Source: Bacillus thermotolerans
GTDB lineage: Bacteria; Bacillota; Bacilli; Bacillales; Domibacillaceae
NCBI RefSeq assembly: GCF_000812025.2
Contig: NZ_JWJE02000007.1
Location: forward strand, 60,640-124,639
Length of the DNA: 64,000 nucleotides
Reading direction: 5' to 3'
Numbering within the stretch: the stretch's first letter is position 1; each line of letters opens with the position of its first letter. A program made the position numbers and the translations under genes. This document shows positions 24,374-32,576 of this stretch, in pieces. The notes below the pieces were generated by a model that worked only from the letters and a program-made list of their open reading frames with translations, was not told where the DNA came from and did not search any database.

Positions 24374-24701
24374 GCTTATCCCCCTTAGTTGTTTAAGTTA
24401 CATGCTCTTATATTACCCCAAAAAGATAGGCATAAAAGGTTCTCTCTTTACTTTTAAAGAGTTTATTGAATGAAAGCTGCTGAGCTGAAAGTGAAAAATT
24501 TTTTAGGAATACTTTTGATTAGGAGTGCCCATATTAGAATTGTGAGCAGCACTCCATCAGACCCAAACGGCAAGTCAGAGCGGGACATATCAACCTTTCT
24601 GCTTTAAAGACAGAGTTGGCTAATGATGAAATGCTGCTCCGGGCCTGCAAGCAACCTAAATAGCTGAGTATCAAAAAACAAACATTCAGGAGGAATTTAC
24701 C
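24374..24701. other. Intergenic region between glutaminase and Asn-rich gene
   Basis: 328 bp. It must hold the glutaminase promoter and that of the downstream plus-strand gene, but neither is clear. A start-less plus-strand reading frame (24538-24663) ends in TELANDEMLLRACKQPK and could be a gene remnant. No repeat or RNA structure was identified. Confidence 0.4.
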
Positions 24702-24917
24702 ATGAACAGAGACAACAACTTCGACCGTAACAACCGCAACAATCGTAATAACCGTAATAACAACAATGATAACAACCAAAACAGAGAGCTTGATGTAGAT
24801 AATTTCAACCTTGAATTCTCTGTTGATAACGAATTCGATGAGTTGAACAACAACAACAATAATAATAACAACCGTAACGACCGCAATGATAACCGTAATA
24901 ACCGCAACAATCGCTAA
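24702..24917 (+). CDS. Asn/Arg-rich low-complexity protein
   Basis: 71 residues. RNN-type repeats at both ends (about 2-27 and 49-71, including NNRNNRNN) flank a short acidic, hydrophobic core (about 28-48: ELDVDNFNLEFSVDNEFDEL). An AGGAGG ribosome site lies 8 bp before the ATG and a strong terminator follows, so it is expressed as a single-gene unit. I recognise no family. The bias is like some spore-coat or adhesive proteins; disorder and nucleic-acid binding are also possible. Confidence 0.75.
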   Translation: MNRDNNFDRNNRNNRNNRNNNNDNNQNRELDVDNFNLEFSVDNEFDELNNNNNNNNNRNDRNDNRNNRNNR

Positions 24918-24936
24918 TTAACTGTATCGGCCCAAT

Positions 24937-24967
24937 CCGCTGACGATTGATTTCAATCGGCTGGCGG
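24937..24967 (+). terminator. Terminator of the Asn-rich gene
   Basis: Imperfect CCGC..CGATTG / CAATCG..GCGG stem followed by GTTTTTTGC. Confidence 0.8.
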
Positions 24968-25132
24968 GTTTTTTGCATTTATTCTTTCTCATAAGTTACA
25001 GTTATTCTCGCCTTCCTCCCTACGTATACTTTCTAAGAAGTGCTGTTCCTTCTTAACTGTCTCTATTCACTTATGTATCCTCATGATAAAATGTAATAGA
25101 AAGAAAATTTTGTAAAACAAGGAGGTAGATAC

Positions 25133-25702
25133 ATGTACCAGGCACTCGAAAAACTGCAAACCGACATTGCCCGATCGTCTAAAAAAGGTTATCCTATTCT
25201 TCTTTCAGGCGCTATTATTTTTCTTCTGTTTGCACTCATGCCAATCATCCTGCCAATGACAGCTGTCCATTTAATATGGGTCATTGGGCTTGGAGCAATC
25301 TTTCCTCTCGGATTACTGATCGCTAAGCTGCTGAACATTCAGCTTTTAACGACGGATAATCCGTTGGCTACATTAGGAGGAATTGTTGCCGCTCCACAAG
25401 CCTTTTTTATTCCTGTATTCATCATTGTCTATATGTATATCCCTGAGTACCTGCCTTTTACAGTCGGACTCCTGGGCGGCTCTCACTTTCTTCCGTACAT
25501 GTGGATCTACAGAAGCAAAGCCTATTTATTCGTCACCTTAGCCACCTGCTTATCTTCTCTCATTTTAGGCGGGTTTCTCGTCGACTATGCCTTTACCCTT
25601 GTTCCGCTAGCTATTGTGGCTATATACGGCAGTGGTGTCTGGCTGATTATAAAAGAGCTTAAGCAGGAAGCCGTTTCACAAAAAGACCGTCTGCTAAAAT
25701 GA
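25133..25702 (+). CDS. Integral membrane protein (DUF7010-like)
   Basis: 189 residues with about six membrane segments, starting after a soluble 20-residue lead (YQALEKLQTDIARSSKKGYP). The pattern LGGIVAAPQAFFIPVFI and LPFTVGLLGGSHFLPYMWIYRS is shared by small Bacillus membrane proteins I recall as DUF7010. No function is known. An AAGGAGG ribosome site is at ideal spacing and a terminator overlaps the end. Single-gene unit. Confidence 0.78.
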   Translation: MYQALEKLQTDIARSSKKGYPILLSGAIIFLLFALMPIILPMTAVHLIWVIGLGAIFPLGLLIAKLLNIQLLTTDNPLATLGGIVAAPQAFFIPVFIIVYMYIPEYLPFTVGLLGGSHFLPYMWIYRSKAYLFVTLATCLSSLILGGFLVDYAFTLVPLAIVAIYGSGVWLIIKELKQEAVSQKDRLLK

Positions 25703-25717
25703 GTAGCCGGTCTTTTT
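25681..25717 (+). terminator. Terminator of the membrane protein gene
   Basis: AAAAGACCG / CGGTCTTTT stem with TTTTTATT tail; the left arm is inside the coding end. Confidence 0.7.
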
Positions 25718-25735
25718 ATTATGCTTGCCTGAGCT

Positions 25736-25909
25736 TTAACGACGATGCTCTACGAGGTCAATAGCGCCTAGTACGACGTGGACCATTCCGAAGCCAAATA
25801 ACATGTCAGCAACAGTGTGATTGGCCTGAGGTCTTTGTTTCATGGCGTCCCCCGTAGCTGTCACAGCTGAACCTAATACAGTTGGAATTAAGCCTTCACG
25901 AATATCCAT
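25736..25909 (-). CDS. Small conserved Bacillus protein, 57 residues
   Basis: Starts MDIREGLIPTVLGSAVTA and ends FGFGMVHVVLGAIDLVEHRR. A GGAGGG ribosome site lies 7 bp before the ATG. This layout, with one Gly-rich hydrophobic stretch near the N-terminus and a VVLGxxDLVEH end, is found in small Bacillus proteins that databases often mislabel as asparagine synthase. Function unknown, possibly membrane associated and spore related. No clear promoter was read. Confidence 0.72.
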   Translation of the reverse strand: MDIREGLIPTVLGSAVTATGDAMKQRPQANHTVADMLFGFGMVHVVLGAIDLVEHRR

Positions 25910-26070
25910 TTCTATCCCTCCGCATCGAAGTTAGTAGGTGCATAACACCCAATCTTAATATGACCTAATGTATGAATAGTATGTACATCGCTACATATTC
26001 CCTATCTAAAAACAAAAGCACCCAGGGCATGGTTGCCTGAGCGTTCTCGTCTTAATTCTTCAATTTTCTA

Positions 26071-26961
26071 TTACACCGTCCATTTTACATCTTTCGTAAA
26101 GGATACAGTAATCCACTTTTCAAGCGGAATGCCTGCGAGCTTCTCCTCTAGTTCTTCCCTCACCTTATCCATCTCCTCAACTGTGTACACTAGCGATCTC
26201 TCGCTGACGACTACATCGATTTCCACATAAAGCGTCTTGCCAATCTTAGAAGTTCTCAATACTGCCTCCTCCATCCGGTAAGAGGATTTAACTGCTTGAA
26301 CGGCTGACGCAATCTTTTCGCGTATGTCCTTGCTTGGCGTCATTCTCAGAAGCTCACGGCCATTTGTTTTTATCAATGAATACGGAACAGTCAAGAAGTA
26401 GCCTGAGACAATTAGCACCATGAACGGATCAATGTAAGGAACAAGGAAAATCAACGGCGTTTGTCCGAGCACCCAAGCGATGAAGAAACCAATCAGCACC
26501 ACAGCACTAAGCCACGTATCCATCAGCCATTGTGCAGCCTCCGCTTTAATAAGCTCTGATTGGCTATTTGTTTTCATTAACCGGAACACAGCATAACAAC
26601 CAGCTGTTGAAAATGCTGCATACCCGAGAGCGTGGCTTAACACCACTTCTCTCCCGCCAGCAGCTATTTCAGATACAGAGGAAATGATCGCTAACAGACA
26701 TAGTACGCTAATAATCACTGATTTAATAATAACAACCAGCGGTTCGATGCTCTCCTTTCCATAAGGAAAGTGTGCTTGGTCTTCCTTTTTTAAATAACGA
26801 AGCGACAGTAAAGACAAAAGAGCCAGAAGGACGCCAATCATTGAATACGCTCCATCAAACAAAATCATCTGCGAAGAACTGATCATTCCCCAAACAAGCC
26901 CAATAACTGCAAAAGCAAGTGCTCCCCATACCGATGTGTGCAGCACCTTAGATACTTTCAT
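26071..26961 (-). CDS. Cation diffusion facilitator family transporter
   Basis: 296 residues: five to six membrane segments in the first 200 residues, with the CDF metal-site segment FDGAYSMIGVLLALLSLL (about 35-52) and HFPYGKE (about 64-70), then a cytoplasmic C-terminal domain. In usual zinc CDFs the first motif is DxxxD; here it is DGAYS, so the metal site is altered, which suggests another ion. It is downstream of a TetR regulator, with a palindromic operator (26981-26997) just before its GGAGGAG ribosome site, so it is probably under that repressor. Confidence 0.85.
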   Translation of the reverse strand: MKVSKVLHTSVWGALAFAVIGLVWGMISSSQMILFDGAYSMIGVLLALLSLLSLRYLKKEDQAHFPYGKESIEPLVVIIKSVIISVLCLLAIISSVSEIAAGGREVVLSHALGYAAFSTAGCYAVFRLMKTNSQSELIKAEAAQWLMDTWLSAVVLIGFFIAWVLGQTPLIFLVPYIDPFMVLIVSGYFLTVPYSLIKTNGRELLRMTPSKDIREKIASAVQAVKSSYRMEEAVLRTSKIGKTLYVEIDVVVSERSLVYTVEEMDKVREELEEKLAGIPLEKWITVSFTKDVKWTV

Positions 26962-26980
26962 GCCTACTCTCCTCCGTATG

Positions 26981-26997
26981 AATGACTGTCAGTCATT
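26981..26997. promoter_or_regulatory. TetR operator candidate, copy 1
   Basis: Perfect 17-bp palindrome with AATGACTG and CAGTCATT arms around one base, between the TetR and CDF genes. It shares AATGACTGTCA with the copy at 27621. Confidence 0.7.
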
Positions 26998-27015
26998 ATT
27001 ATATGAAAGGAACTC

Positions 27016-27591
27016 TTATTTCATAAGAGCTCTTTTAATAAATTCAATTGTTTCCTGCTTATAAATCTCTGCCTGTTCGTCATTGTCATCAAATAAGTAT
27101 AATTGTTCGGCTGCCTCTTCCATTAAGCCAATGAGCAGCTTAGAGGTCACGCGAATTTGCCGGATATTCGACCTGATCTCCCCCCGGTTCACCGCTTCAG
27201 CCAGCAGCTGATCCACCCACTCATAATACGGCTGATACAGCTTTTCCCAGGTGATGAGCCCGCCAATCGCCAGCCCTGAATAACACAAAGCCAGCACTTG
27301 CTTATAGCGCTTCGTGACAGTGAAGGTCGCTTCCACCATACTTTGAATTTGATCTTCAAATCTCGTCTCGGGAGTGATTTGCTGTTTTATGTAAGCGAAC
27401 TGCTCCTTTAACAGCTGTTCTGCAATAGCAGGTACTAGAGACTGCTTTGACGAGAAATAAAGATAAAACGTCCCTTGAGCTACTCCAGCCCGTTTAACGA
27501 CATCGGAAATTTTCGCCTTCTCAATGCCCGATTCGGAAAACACCTCGATCGCTGCAGCCAATATTTTCTCTCTTTTCGTCGGGTCTGCCAT
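27016..27591 (-). CDS. TetR family transcriptional regulator
   Basis: 191 residues. The N-terminal helix-turn-helix is typical: REKILAAAIEVFSESGIEKAKISDVVKRAGVAQGTFYLYF (about 7-46). The C-terminal ligand domain is of the QacR/YerO kind. It lies upstream of the CDF gene in the same direction (54-bp gap). Perfect palindromes before it and before the CDF gene suggest it represses both. GGGGGAGATG forms the ribosome site. The inducer is probably a metal ion or a hydrophobic compound. Confidence 0.9.
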   Translation of the reverse strand: MADPTKREKILAAAIEVFSESGIEKAKISDVVKRAGVAQGTFYLYFSSKQSLVPAIAEQLLKEQFAYIKQQITPETRFEDQIQSMVEATFTVTKRYKQVLALCYSGLAIGGLITWEKLYQPYYEWVDQLLAEAVNRGEIRSNIRQIRVTSKLLIGLMEEAAEQLYLFDDNDEQAEIYKQETIEFIKRALMK

Positions 27592-27620
27592 CGTACATCT
27601 CCCCCTGCAAAATACGAACT

Positions 27621-27641
27621 AATGAATGACTGTCATTCATT
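27621..27641. promoter_or_regulatory. TetR operator candidate, copy 2
   Basis: Perfect 21-bp palindrome, arms AATGAATGAC around a central T, 30 bp upstream of the TetR start. Confidence 0.75.
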
Positions 27642-27693
27642 TTATCAAATAACTGGCTAAATGTCTAATTCCCCTAAAAAATTGGTCAGTATT

Positions 27694-27936
27694 TCATACA
27701 TGATTCATGATACAACCATCACAAAGTGTAAGGATCCGAATGAAAGGAACCTTATCGCCTAGAAATAACCCGTGACTGTAATATTTTTTAGCATATGCCC
27801 TTTCATTCCAGTAACCATACAGCAGGGCATTCCCTTTTAAATACTTCAAAAACCCTGCTCCCTCCCCGATAACAGCTGAGTTATGAAGAGTAACCGTACA
27901 TGTTGACGTACGTAGCAGATCTTTTTTATCTGCCAC
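27694..27936 (-). CDS. Hypothetical protein, 80 residues
   Basis: GTG start with GAGGG close upstream. The translation is mixed: a Gly-rich turn (IGEGAGFLKYLKGNALL) and a C-terminal LCDGC. I recognise no family, there is no clear terminator, and it is isolated between the TetR operator and an otherwise empty region. It could be a fragment of a larger gene. Codon choice is not unlike the neighbours. Confidence 0.4.
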   Translation of the reverse strand: MADKKDLLRTSTCTVTLHNSAVIGEGAGFLKYLKGNALLYGYWNERAYAKKYYSHGLFLGDKVPFIRILTLCDGCIMNHV

Positions 27937-28253
27937 TGTCCCTCTTTCTTACATTTATGAATGCTGCTCTGTTTTGCTTGCTAAATAACTTAATAAATGT
28001 CTATTTGCCCTTCTAAGACAGTATTACTAAAAAAACACTTTAGGAACCCTTCCATAGCTGGTTTAGAAGTTCTGGTATAGCGTTTTGGATTGAGCTATTG
28101 ATCGCTCAGCCAATAACAAGAGCGGCAATGAAAAAATACACGCAAGGCAAGCCAACTAGACAGAGAATGTAAGTTTATAACAGTTCATTGATAATTACAG
28201 TGCTTTCATCCTTCTTTTGCTAACGAATGCCTTCATTGAGTGAGACATTATTA
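27937..28253. other. Intergenic region without recognised genes
   Basis: About 317 bp. Both strands were read: no reading frame with a ribosome site, no tRNA and no clear promoter. The right end runs into a strong bidirectional terminator. Confidence 0.5.
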
Positions 28254-28288
28254 AAAAACGCTCAGACTTTTTTGGTCTGAGCGTTTTT
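28254..28288. terminator. Strong bidirectional terminator
   Basis: Perfect 14-bp stem AAAAACGCTCAGAC / GTCTGAGCGTTTTT with a 7-base loop. Confidence 0.85.
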
Positions 28289-28326
28289 CTATTTCAAAGC
28301 CGGGCTGCCGGAGGGCGTTTTCGGTG

Positions 28327-29259
28327 TCAAAACCCTTTATGAACATCAACCTTATTAGGCAAGGGCTGATTGTTCTCAAGGTTCTTTAAAGTATCAATGA
28401 AGCACTCTGCCCCCTCCTCCGGTGTAGTTACGGCTGAAATATGCGGAGTAATAAATATACCTGGATGCTCCCAAAATTCATGTGTTTCAGGGAGAGGCTC
28501 TTCTTTAAACACATCAAGAACGGCAAACCGTACATAATGCTGATTGAGCGCGTGCAGCAAGGCTTTCTCATCTACTGTTGCTCCCCTGCCTACATTTATA
28601 AATCCCGCTCTGTTCAACTTATTAAATATGTGTTCATTAAACAAACCCTCTGTCTGCTCAGTAAGCGGCAGTGTGTTAATAACATAATCCATTTCGCTTA
28701 ACCGAGCGTGGCAGGATTCCACTTTCACGACCTCTTCAAAGAAACGTTTCTGTTTTCCGCTTAATGACACACCGTGCACCTCTACACCAAGCGACGACAG
28801 AATCTCAGCTGTTTTTTGGCCAATTTCTCCCGTACCAAAGACCATGACTCGTTGCTCACTTAACAGCCCTGGTGTGTATGGCTGCCAGCTCTTCTGCTTT
28901 TTCAATGAATGAAATCGGTTATGCTCTTGCAGGTCTTTTAAAAGATAGCTCAAGCAGTATTCCCCGATTCTCTGTCCAAATGAGCAGATAGTTCTCGTCA
29001 GAAGCACATTTTCAGGCCACTCTCTCCTATATAAGAACCGATCCACTCCTGCTCCAAGAGAATGAACCCATTTCAACTGCCCGTAATCAAAGTCATTCTT
29101 CATATTAAAAGAGACGAAAGCATCCGCCCAGTTTACATCATGCTGAGTGACCTCGTCATCCGAACAATAGCGGAATTGATAACTCAACTCTTCCTTTTCG
29201 ATAACACGTCGAATTTGTTCATGCATAGGACTTGCAATGACGATATTTTTTATATTCAT
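28327..29259 (-). CDS. D-2-hydroxyacid dehydrogenase (GhrA-like)
   Basis: 310 residues from the ATG at 29259, which has AGGAGGGAGG upstream. NAD(P)-binding motif GTGEIG (near residue 140), catalytic Arg in NVGRGA, Glu in KEEPLPE and His in TPHISA are all present. The family reduces glyoxylate, hydroxypyruvate or other 2-oxo acids. It follows the flavin monooxygenase by 23 bp in the same unit. The exact substrate is not predictable. Confidence 0.88.
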   Translation of the reverse strand: MNIKNIVIASPMHEQIRRVIEKEELSYQFRYCSDDEVTQHDVNWADAFVSFNMKNDFDYGQLKWVHSLGAGVDRFLYRREWPENVLLTRTICSFGQRIGEYCLSYLLKDLQEHNRFHSLKKQKSWQPYTPGLLSEQRVMVFGTGEIGQKTAEILSSLGVEVHGVSLSGKQKRFFEEVVKVESCHARLSEMDYVINTLPLTEQTEGLFNEHIFNKLNRAGFINVGRGATVDEKALLHALNQHYVRFAVLDVFKEEPLPETHEFWEHPGIFITPHISAVTTPEEGAECFIDTLKNLENNQPLPNKVDVHKGF

Positions 29260-29282
29260 GTGTTCCTCCCTCCTCTTCTCCA

Positions 29283-30299
29283 TCAACCGGTATTCAATCC
29301 AAATGCTTCTGCCAATAATTTTATTCCTTTCATTCTGTTTTTGGCGTCGTAAAATTGCGGGATAATCGTTATCTCGTCTGCTTGATACATGTGAGCAACT
29401 TCTTCTATCCCCGCCTTCACCTGTTTAGAATCACCGATTATCATACGTGTTCGATTTCGAATGGCTTTTTCCTCCTCAAAGATGCTCAGCCTGCGTTCCC
29501 TAGCTGTTTGAATGGATGGATAGTATGGAGGCTGGTGGCTGGACTCAACAGAAAGCAGCCATAAATCAAATGCCCGGGCGATATCCTCCGCTTCCTCGGT
29601 TGTTTCAGCGATAATCGCAAAGACGGCAATCATAACTTTTGGCTTCTTAAGTAAAGAAGAGGACTGGAACTGTCTTTGGTATTCCCTGACTATTTCCTGG
29701 CCGTTTAAGTTAGGGCGAGGGGCAAAATGAGCAAATGCGTAGGCAGATCCACTTTCCGCAGCAATCCGTGCACTTCTTGGCCCGCTGCCAAGCAGCCATA
29801 TTTGCGGAGTTGTTTCGATGACCGGTGTTGCACTTAACTCTCTAAAGCGATGCTCTTCGTTTGTATTGTCTGTCAGGTATTTATATAGATCTTTCACCTG
29901 CTGTTCATATGGGATTCGTCTGTCTTTCGCTTCATTTAAGGCCCGGTTAACCATTCGAAAGCTCGGTGACCTGCCTATCCCCAAATCAATCCTATTTGGA
30001 TGAAAGGCCTCCAGCATGCGGAAATTTTCGGCCACTTTGTAAGGGCTGTAATGCGGCAGCATGACCCCGCCTGAGCCAATTCGTATCCGACTGGTAGAAG
30101 CAGCCAATTGCATCATCAGCATCTCTGGAGTGCTTCCTGCAACAGAAAACACTTGGTGGTGTTCTGCCACCCAGTACCGGTGGTAGCCTAGACGGTCTGC
30201 CAGCTGTGCTAAATCCCTTGTATGCAATAACGCTTCCCGAGCAGTGGTGCCTTCAAATATCGGCGAGTAATCAAGTATATTTATTAAAACCAATGTCAC
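29283..30299 (-). CDS. LLM class flavin-dependent oxidoreductase
   Basis: 338 residues from a GTG start at 30299; AAAGGAGAG lies just before it, and the protein then opens LVLINILDYSPI as in the family. A longer frame exists upstream but its reading passes through this ribosome site. Bacterial luciferase-like fold: HRYWVAEHHQVFSVAGSTPE, then GSGGVMLPHYSPYKVAENF and LGIGRSP. These enzymes use reduced flavin to oxidise small compounds. Closest in my memory to YceB. Downstream gene is a hydroxyacid dehydrogenase. Confidence 0.88.
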   Translation of the reverse strand: MTLVLINILDYSPIFEGTTAREALLHTRDLAQLADRLGYHRYWVAEHHQVFSVAGSTPEMLMMQLAASTSRIRIGSGGVMLPHYSPYKVAENFRMLEAFHPNRIDLGIGRSPSFRMVNRALNEAKDRRIPYEQQVKDLYKYLTDNTNEEHRFRELSATPVIETTPQIWLLGSGPRSARIAAESGSAYAFAHFAPRPNLNGQEIVREYQRQFQSSSLLKKPKVMIAVFAIIAETTEEAEDIARAFDLWLLSVESSHQPPYYPSIQTARERRLSIFEEEKAIRNRTRMIIGDSKQVKAGIEEVAHMYQADEITIIPQFYDAKNRMKGIKLLAEAFGLNTG

Positions 30300-30555
30300 A
30301 CTCTCTCCTTTGGCAGCATGGTGACTTAACTGTATCTTCATTATAGGAAAAAGGGAATTAGATGAATAACAATCTGTTTTTATTTCGGATGTTTGTTAAT
30401 TTAGCTATCGTATTTACCAGAGCCTCTAAGTAACTCCTGCCATCTTCCAAAATAGTGGAGTATACGGACACAGAAAAAAACCCCGGCCAATGTTGGTAGG
30501 GGGAATATGCGCCATTACTGAATTTCGTGACCAACACGATATAAACACAAAAAAA

Positions 30556-30574
30556 CACCACTTAAAAAGTGATG
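30556..30574 (-). terminator. Terminator of the tRNA-Val gene
   Basis: CATCACTT / AAGTGGTG stem (one G-T pair) followed on the minus strand by seven T. Confidence 0.85.
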
Positions 30575-30626
30575 TTCTGTAGGAAAACCCCTGTTCCAGA
30601 AGGGTTTTCGAGGGTTTGGCACCCAA

Positions 30627-30699
30627 TGATTCCGACTGGGTTCGAACCAGCGACCTCTACCCTGTCAAGGTAGCGCTCTCCCAGCTGAGCTACGGAATC
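30627..30699 (-). tRNA. tRNA-Val (anticodon GAC)
   Basis: 73 nt on the minus strand, GATTCCG acceptor arm pairing with CGGAATC, then discriminator A. The D-arm is GCTC-AGCTGGGA-GAGC, the anticodon loop TTGACAG (anticodon GAC, reads GUC and GUU) on a CTACC/GGTAG stem, and the T-arm CTGGTTCGAACCCAG. CCA is not encoded. It has its own promoter and terminator, a lone tRNA outside any rRNA operon. Confidence 0.95.
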
Positions 30700-30721
30700 G
30701 TTTATTCAACTGACAAGTTCT

Positions 30722-30750
30722 ATCATACGAAAAGTAACGGGGAATGTCAA
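30722..30750 (-). promoter_or_regulatory. Promoter of the tRNA-Val gene
   Basis: TTGACA (30750-30745), 17-bp spacer, TATGAT (30727-30722) on the minus strand, about 23 bp before the tRNA. Confidence 0.8.
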
Positions 30751-30849
30751 TAAATATTTTTGTGACTCTTAGTTGTCTTCCCTCTTTCACCTTGTTTCTT
30801 ATTGATTAAAGAACATTTGTTCGGTATAATATAGGTAAGGAGGAATCGT

Positions 30850-31074
30850 ATGGACCATTTATTCATAAGAAGCCGGCAGGAACAACTGCCGCTCATTATT
30901 ATATACCAAGCGCAAGATGGCACCATCACACAGAGGAAAATCGTAGTGAAGTCCACGACGTCTTCTTCTGTTTATGCATACTGTTTCTATCGGAAGCAAA
31001 ACCGACGTTTTTTGCTTTCAAATATTTTAGCGGCTTACCCTGCTCATTCCCGCGGAAGCAGCCGGACAGCTTAA
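30850..31074 (+). CDS. Small WYL-like hypothetical protein
   Basis: 74 residues. The middle and end (LIIIYQAQDGTITQRKIVVKS, then YAYCFYRKQNRRFLLSNILAA) look like a stand-alone WYL or SH3-like half-domain: an I-Y-x(4-6)-G-x-I-T-x-R pattern and an R-x-F-x-L-x-x-I end. WYL domains bind nucleic acids or nucleotides in regulators, but a solo version of this size has no assigned role. An AAGGAGG ribosome site precedes the ATG and a terminator follows. Confidence 0.72.
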   Translation: MDHLFIRSRQEQLPLIIIYQAQDGTITQRKIVVKSTTSSSVYAYCFYRKQNRRFLLSNILAAYPAHSRGSSRTA

Positions 31075-31090
31075 CATCTCCTTTAGGGAT

Positions 31091-31117
31091 AAAAATGCTC
31101 ATTTAGGGCATTTTTTT
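31091..31117 (+). terminator. Terminator of the WYL-like gene
   Basis: AAAAATGC / GCATTTTT stem with a run of seven T. Confidence 0.75.
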
Positions 31118-31237
31118 AATGGGAGCATGCTTTCTTTCAGCAAGCGTCACGATAAGACTCTTCTCCCTTTTTATGTTAATATACTTCTGTAATGAGGTTG
31201 GATGATGTTATTTATTCACCATGAGGGGAGGAGCGCA

Positions 31238-31963
31238 ATGTCAAACAAAACTGGCACAATTGAGGACGCTGTCATTTACTCGAAGGAGCTTGAGGAAGAA
31301 ATCGAGCTGCTCGTCTACTTGCCGGCAAACTTTTCACCGCTTTATAAATACGCCTTGCTTATTGCCCAGGATGGAAAGGATTATTTTCAATTAGGACGCA
31401 TTCCAAGGGTAGCCGATCAGCTGCTGGAAGAGGAAGAAATCGAAGACTTGATTATCGTAGGCGTGCCATACCGCAATGTGGAAGACCGCTGGGAAAAGTA
31501 TCATCCAGACGGTTCGAAGCAGGGAGCCTACATTCGTTTTCTGGCTCACGAGCTTGTTCCTTTCCTGGAGGAACGGTATCCACTGCACAATGTTAGTCAT
31601 GGACGCGGACTTGCAGGCGACTCACTAGCAGCGACTGTTTCATTAATAGCAGCTCTTCAATACCCGCATACATTCGGAAAGGTAATCATGCATTCGCCGC
31701 ATGTAGATGATAAAGTGATGAATGCTGTAGAGCAGGCGGAAGAATATAAACACTTAAGTCTGTATCATGTTATTGGTCTTGAAGAAACCGAGGTTGTTCG
31801 AACCAACGGCCAGGTTGATGATTTTCTTTCGCCTAACCGAGCACTTCATGACCTTCTTTACCAAAAAGGCTTCGATATGTTCTATGAGGAATTCGAAGGC
31901 GGTCACTCCTGGAAGTACTGGCAGCCTGATTTAAAACGTGCTCTTTCTATGATATTTGAATAA
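31238..31963 (+). CDS. yjcH: Putative esterase, alpha/beta hydrolase fold (YjcH)
   Basis: 241 residues from the ATG at 31238 (GGGGAGGAG upstream); the earlier in-frame ATGs lack a site. Esterase-D/enterochelin-esterase-like: the nucleophile Ser is in LAGDSLAATVS (near residue 127) and the catalytic His in EGGHSWKYW near the end. With yjcG and yjcF downstream it keeps the B. subtilis order. The natural ester is unknown. Confidence 0.88.
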   Translation: MSNKTGTIEDAVIYSKELEEEIELLVYLPANFSPLYKYALLIAQDGKDYFQLGRIPRVADQLLEEEEIEDLIIVGVPYRNVEDRWEKYHPDGSKQGAYIRFLAHELVPFLEERYPLHNVSHGRGLAGDSLAATVSLIAALQYPHTFGKVIMHSPHVDDKVMNAVEQAEEYKHLSLYHVIGLEETEVVRTNGQVDDFLSPNRALHDLLYQKGFDMFYEEFEGGHSWKYWQPDLKRALSMIFE

Positions 31964-32054
31964 TGCAAGACCATTCCCTACCGAAGCGGCAGAAAATTTG
32001 GTATAATGGGAAAAATAGTTTTGATTCTTACCATTTTAAGGAGTGTGAATCATC

Positions 32055-32570
32055 ATGAAATTAGGCGTCGTTATTTTTCCTTCTAAGAAACTTCAGGACT
32101 TAGCAAACTCTTACCGGAAGCGTTACGACACTCATTATTCCTTAGTTCCTCCGCATATTACAGTAAAGGAACCATTTGAGGCGGAAGAGAGTGATTTAAA
32201 AGACTTAACGGCACAACTATCTGAAGTTGCTAAAAAACATGCACCATTTAGCTTCCATGTAAGCAAAGTGAAATCATTCCATCCTGTGAATAATGTCGTT
32301 TACTTTAAAGTTGATCCAATTGATCAGTTAACTGCTTTACATGAGGATTTATCTTCAGAAAGCATGATCGGCGGCAAACCGCAATACGCATTCATTCCTC
32401 ATTTAACGATTGCACAGGATCTTTCTACTACAGAGCATGATGATGTGTATAACTCATTGCAAATGCTTTCGATTGACCATGAAGAAACAACAGACCGCTT
32501 CCATTTACTGTATCAATTAGATAACGGTTCTTGGACAGTGTATGAAACATTCGTATTAGGAAAGGGTTAA
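32055..32570 (+). CDS. yjcG: 2'-5' RNA ligase superfamily phosphoesterase (YjcG)
   Basis: 171 residues with the two H-x-T motifs of the 2H phosphoesterase superfamily: PPHITVKEPF (His near 34) and IPHLTIAQDL (His near 115). YjcG is a conserved Bacillus protein presumed to act on 2',3'-cyclic phosphate ends or similar RNA or nucleotide substrates. It follows yjcH and precedes yjcF by 6 bp. AAGGAGTG lies before the ATG. Confidence 0.92.
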   Translation: MKLGVVIFPSKKLQDLANSYRKRYDTHYSLVPPHITVKEPFEAEESDLKDLTAQLSEVAKKHAPFSFHVSKVKSFHPVNNVVYFKVDPIDQLTALHEDLSSESMIGGKPQYAFIPHLTIAQDLSTTEHDDVYNSLQMLSIDHEETTDRFHLLYQLDNGSWTVYETFVLGKG

Positions 32571-32576
32571 TTTCTC

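Noticed and set aside
24534..24779. Minus-strand frame of Val/Ile-rich sequence opposite the Asn-rich gene
   Set aside because: It is the mirror of the AAY/CGY repeat codons of the plus-strand gene and has no ribosome site.
24700..24920. CRISPR-like or tandem-repeat array
   Set aside because: The repeats are in-frame codon runs of varied length, not spaced identical repeats.
30358..30626. Two minus-strand frames next to the tRNA-Val gene, which could be an integrated element's remnant
   Set aside because: No ribosome site, no integrase-like motif and no direct repeat of the tRNA end was seen; the tRNA terminator lies inside them.
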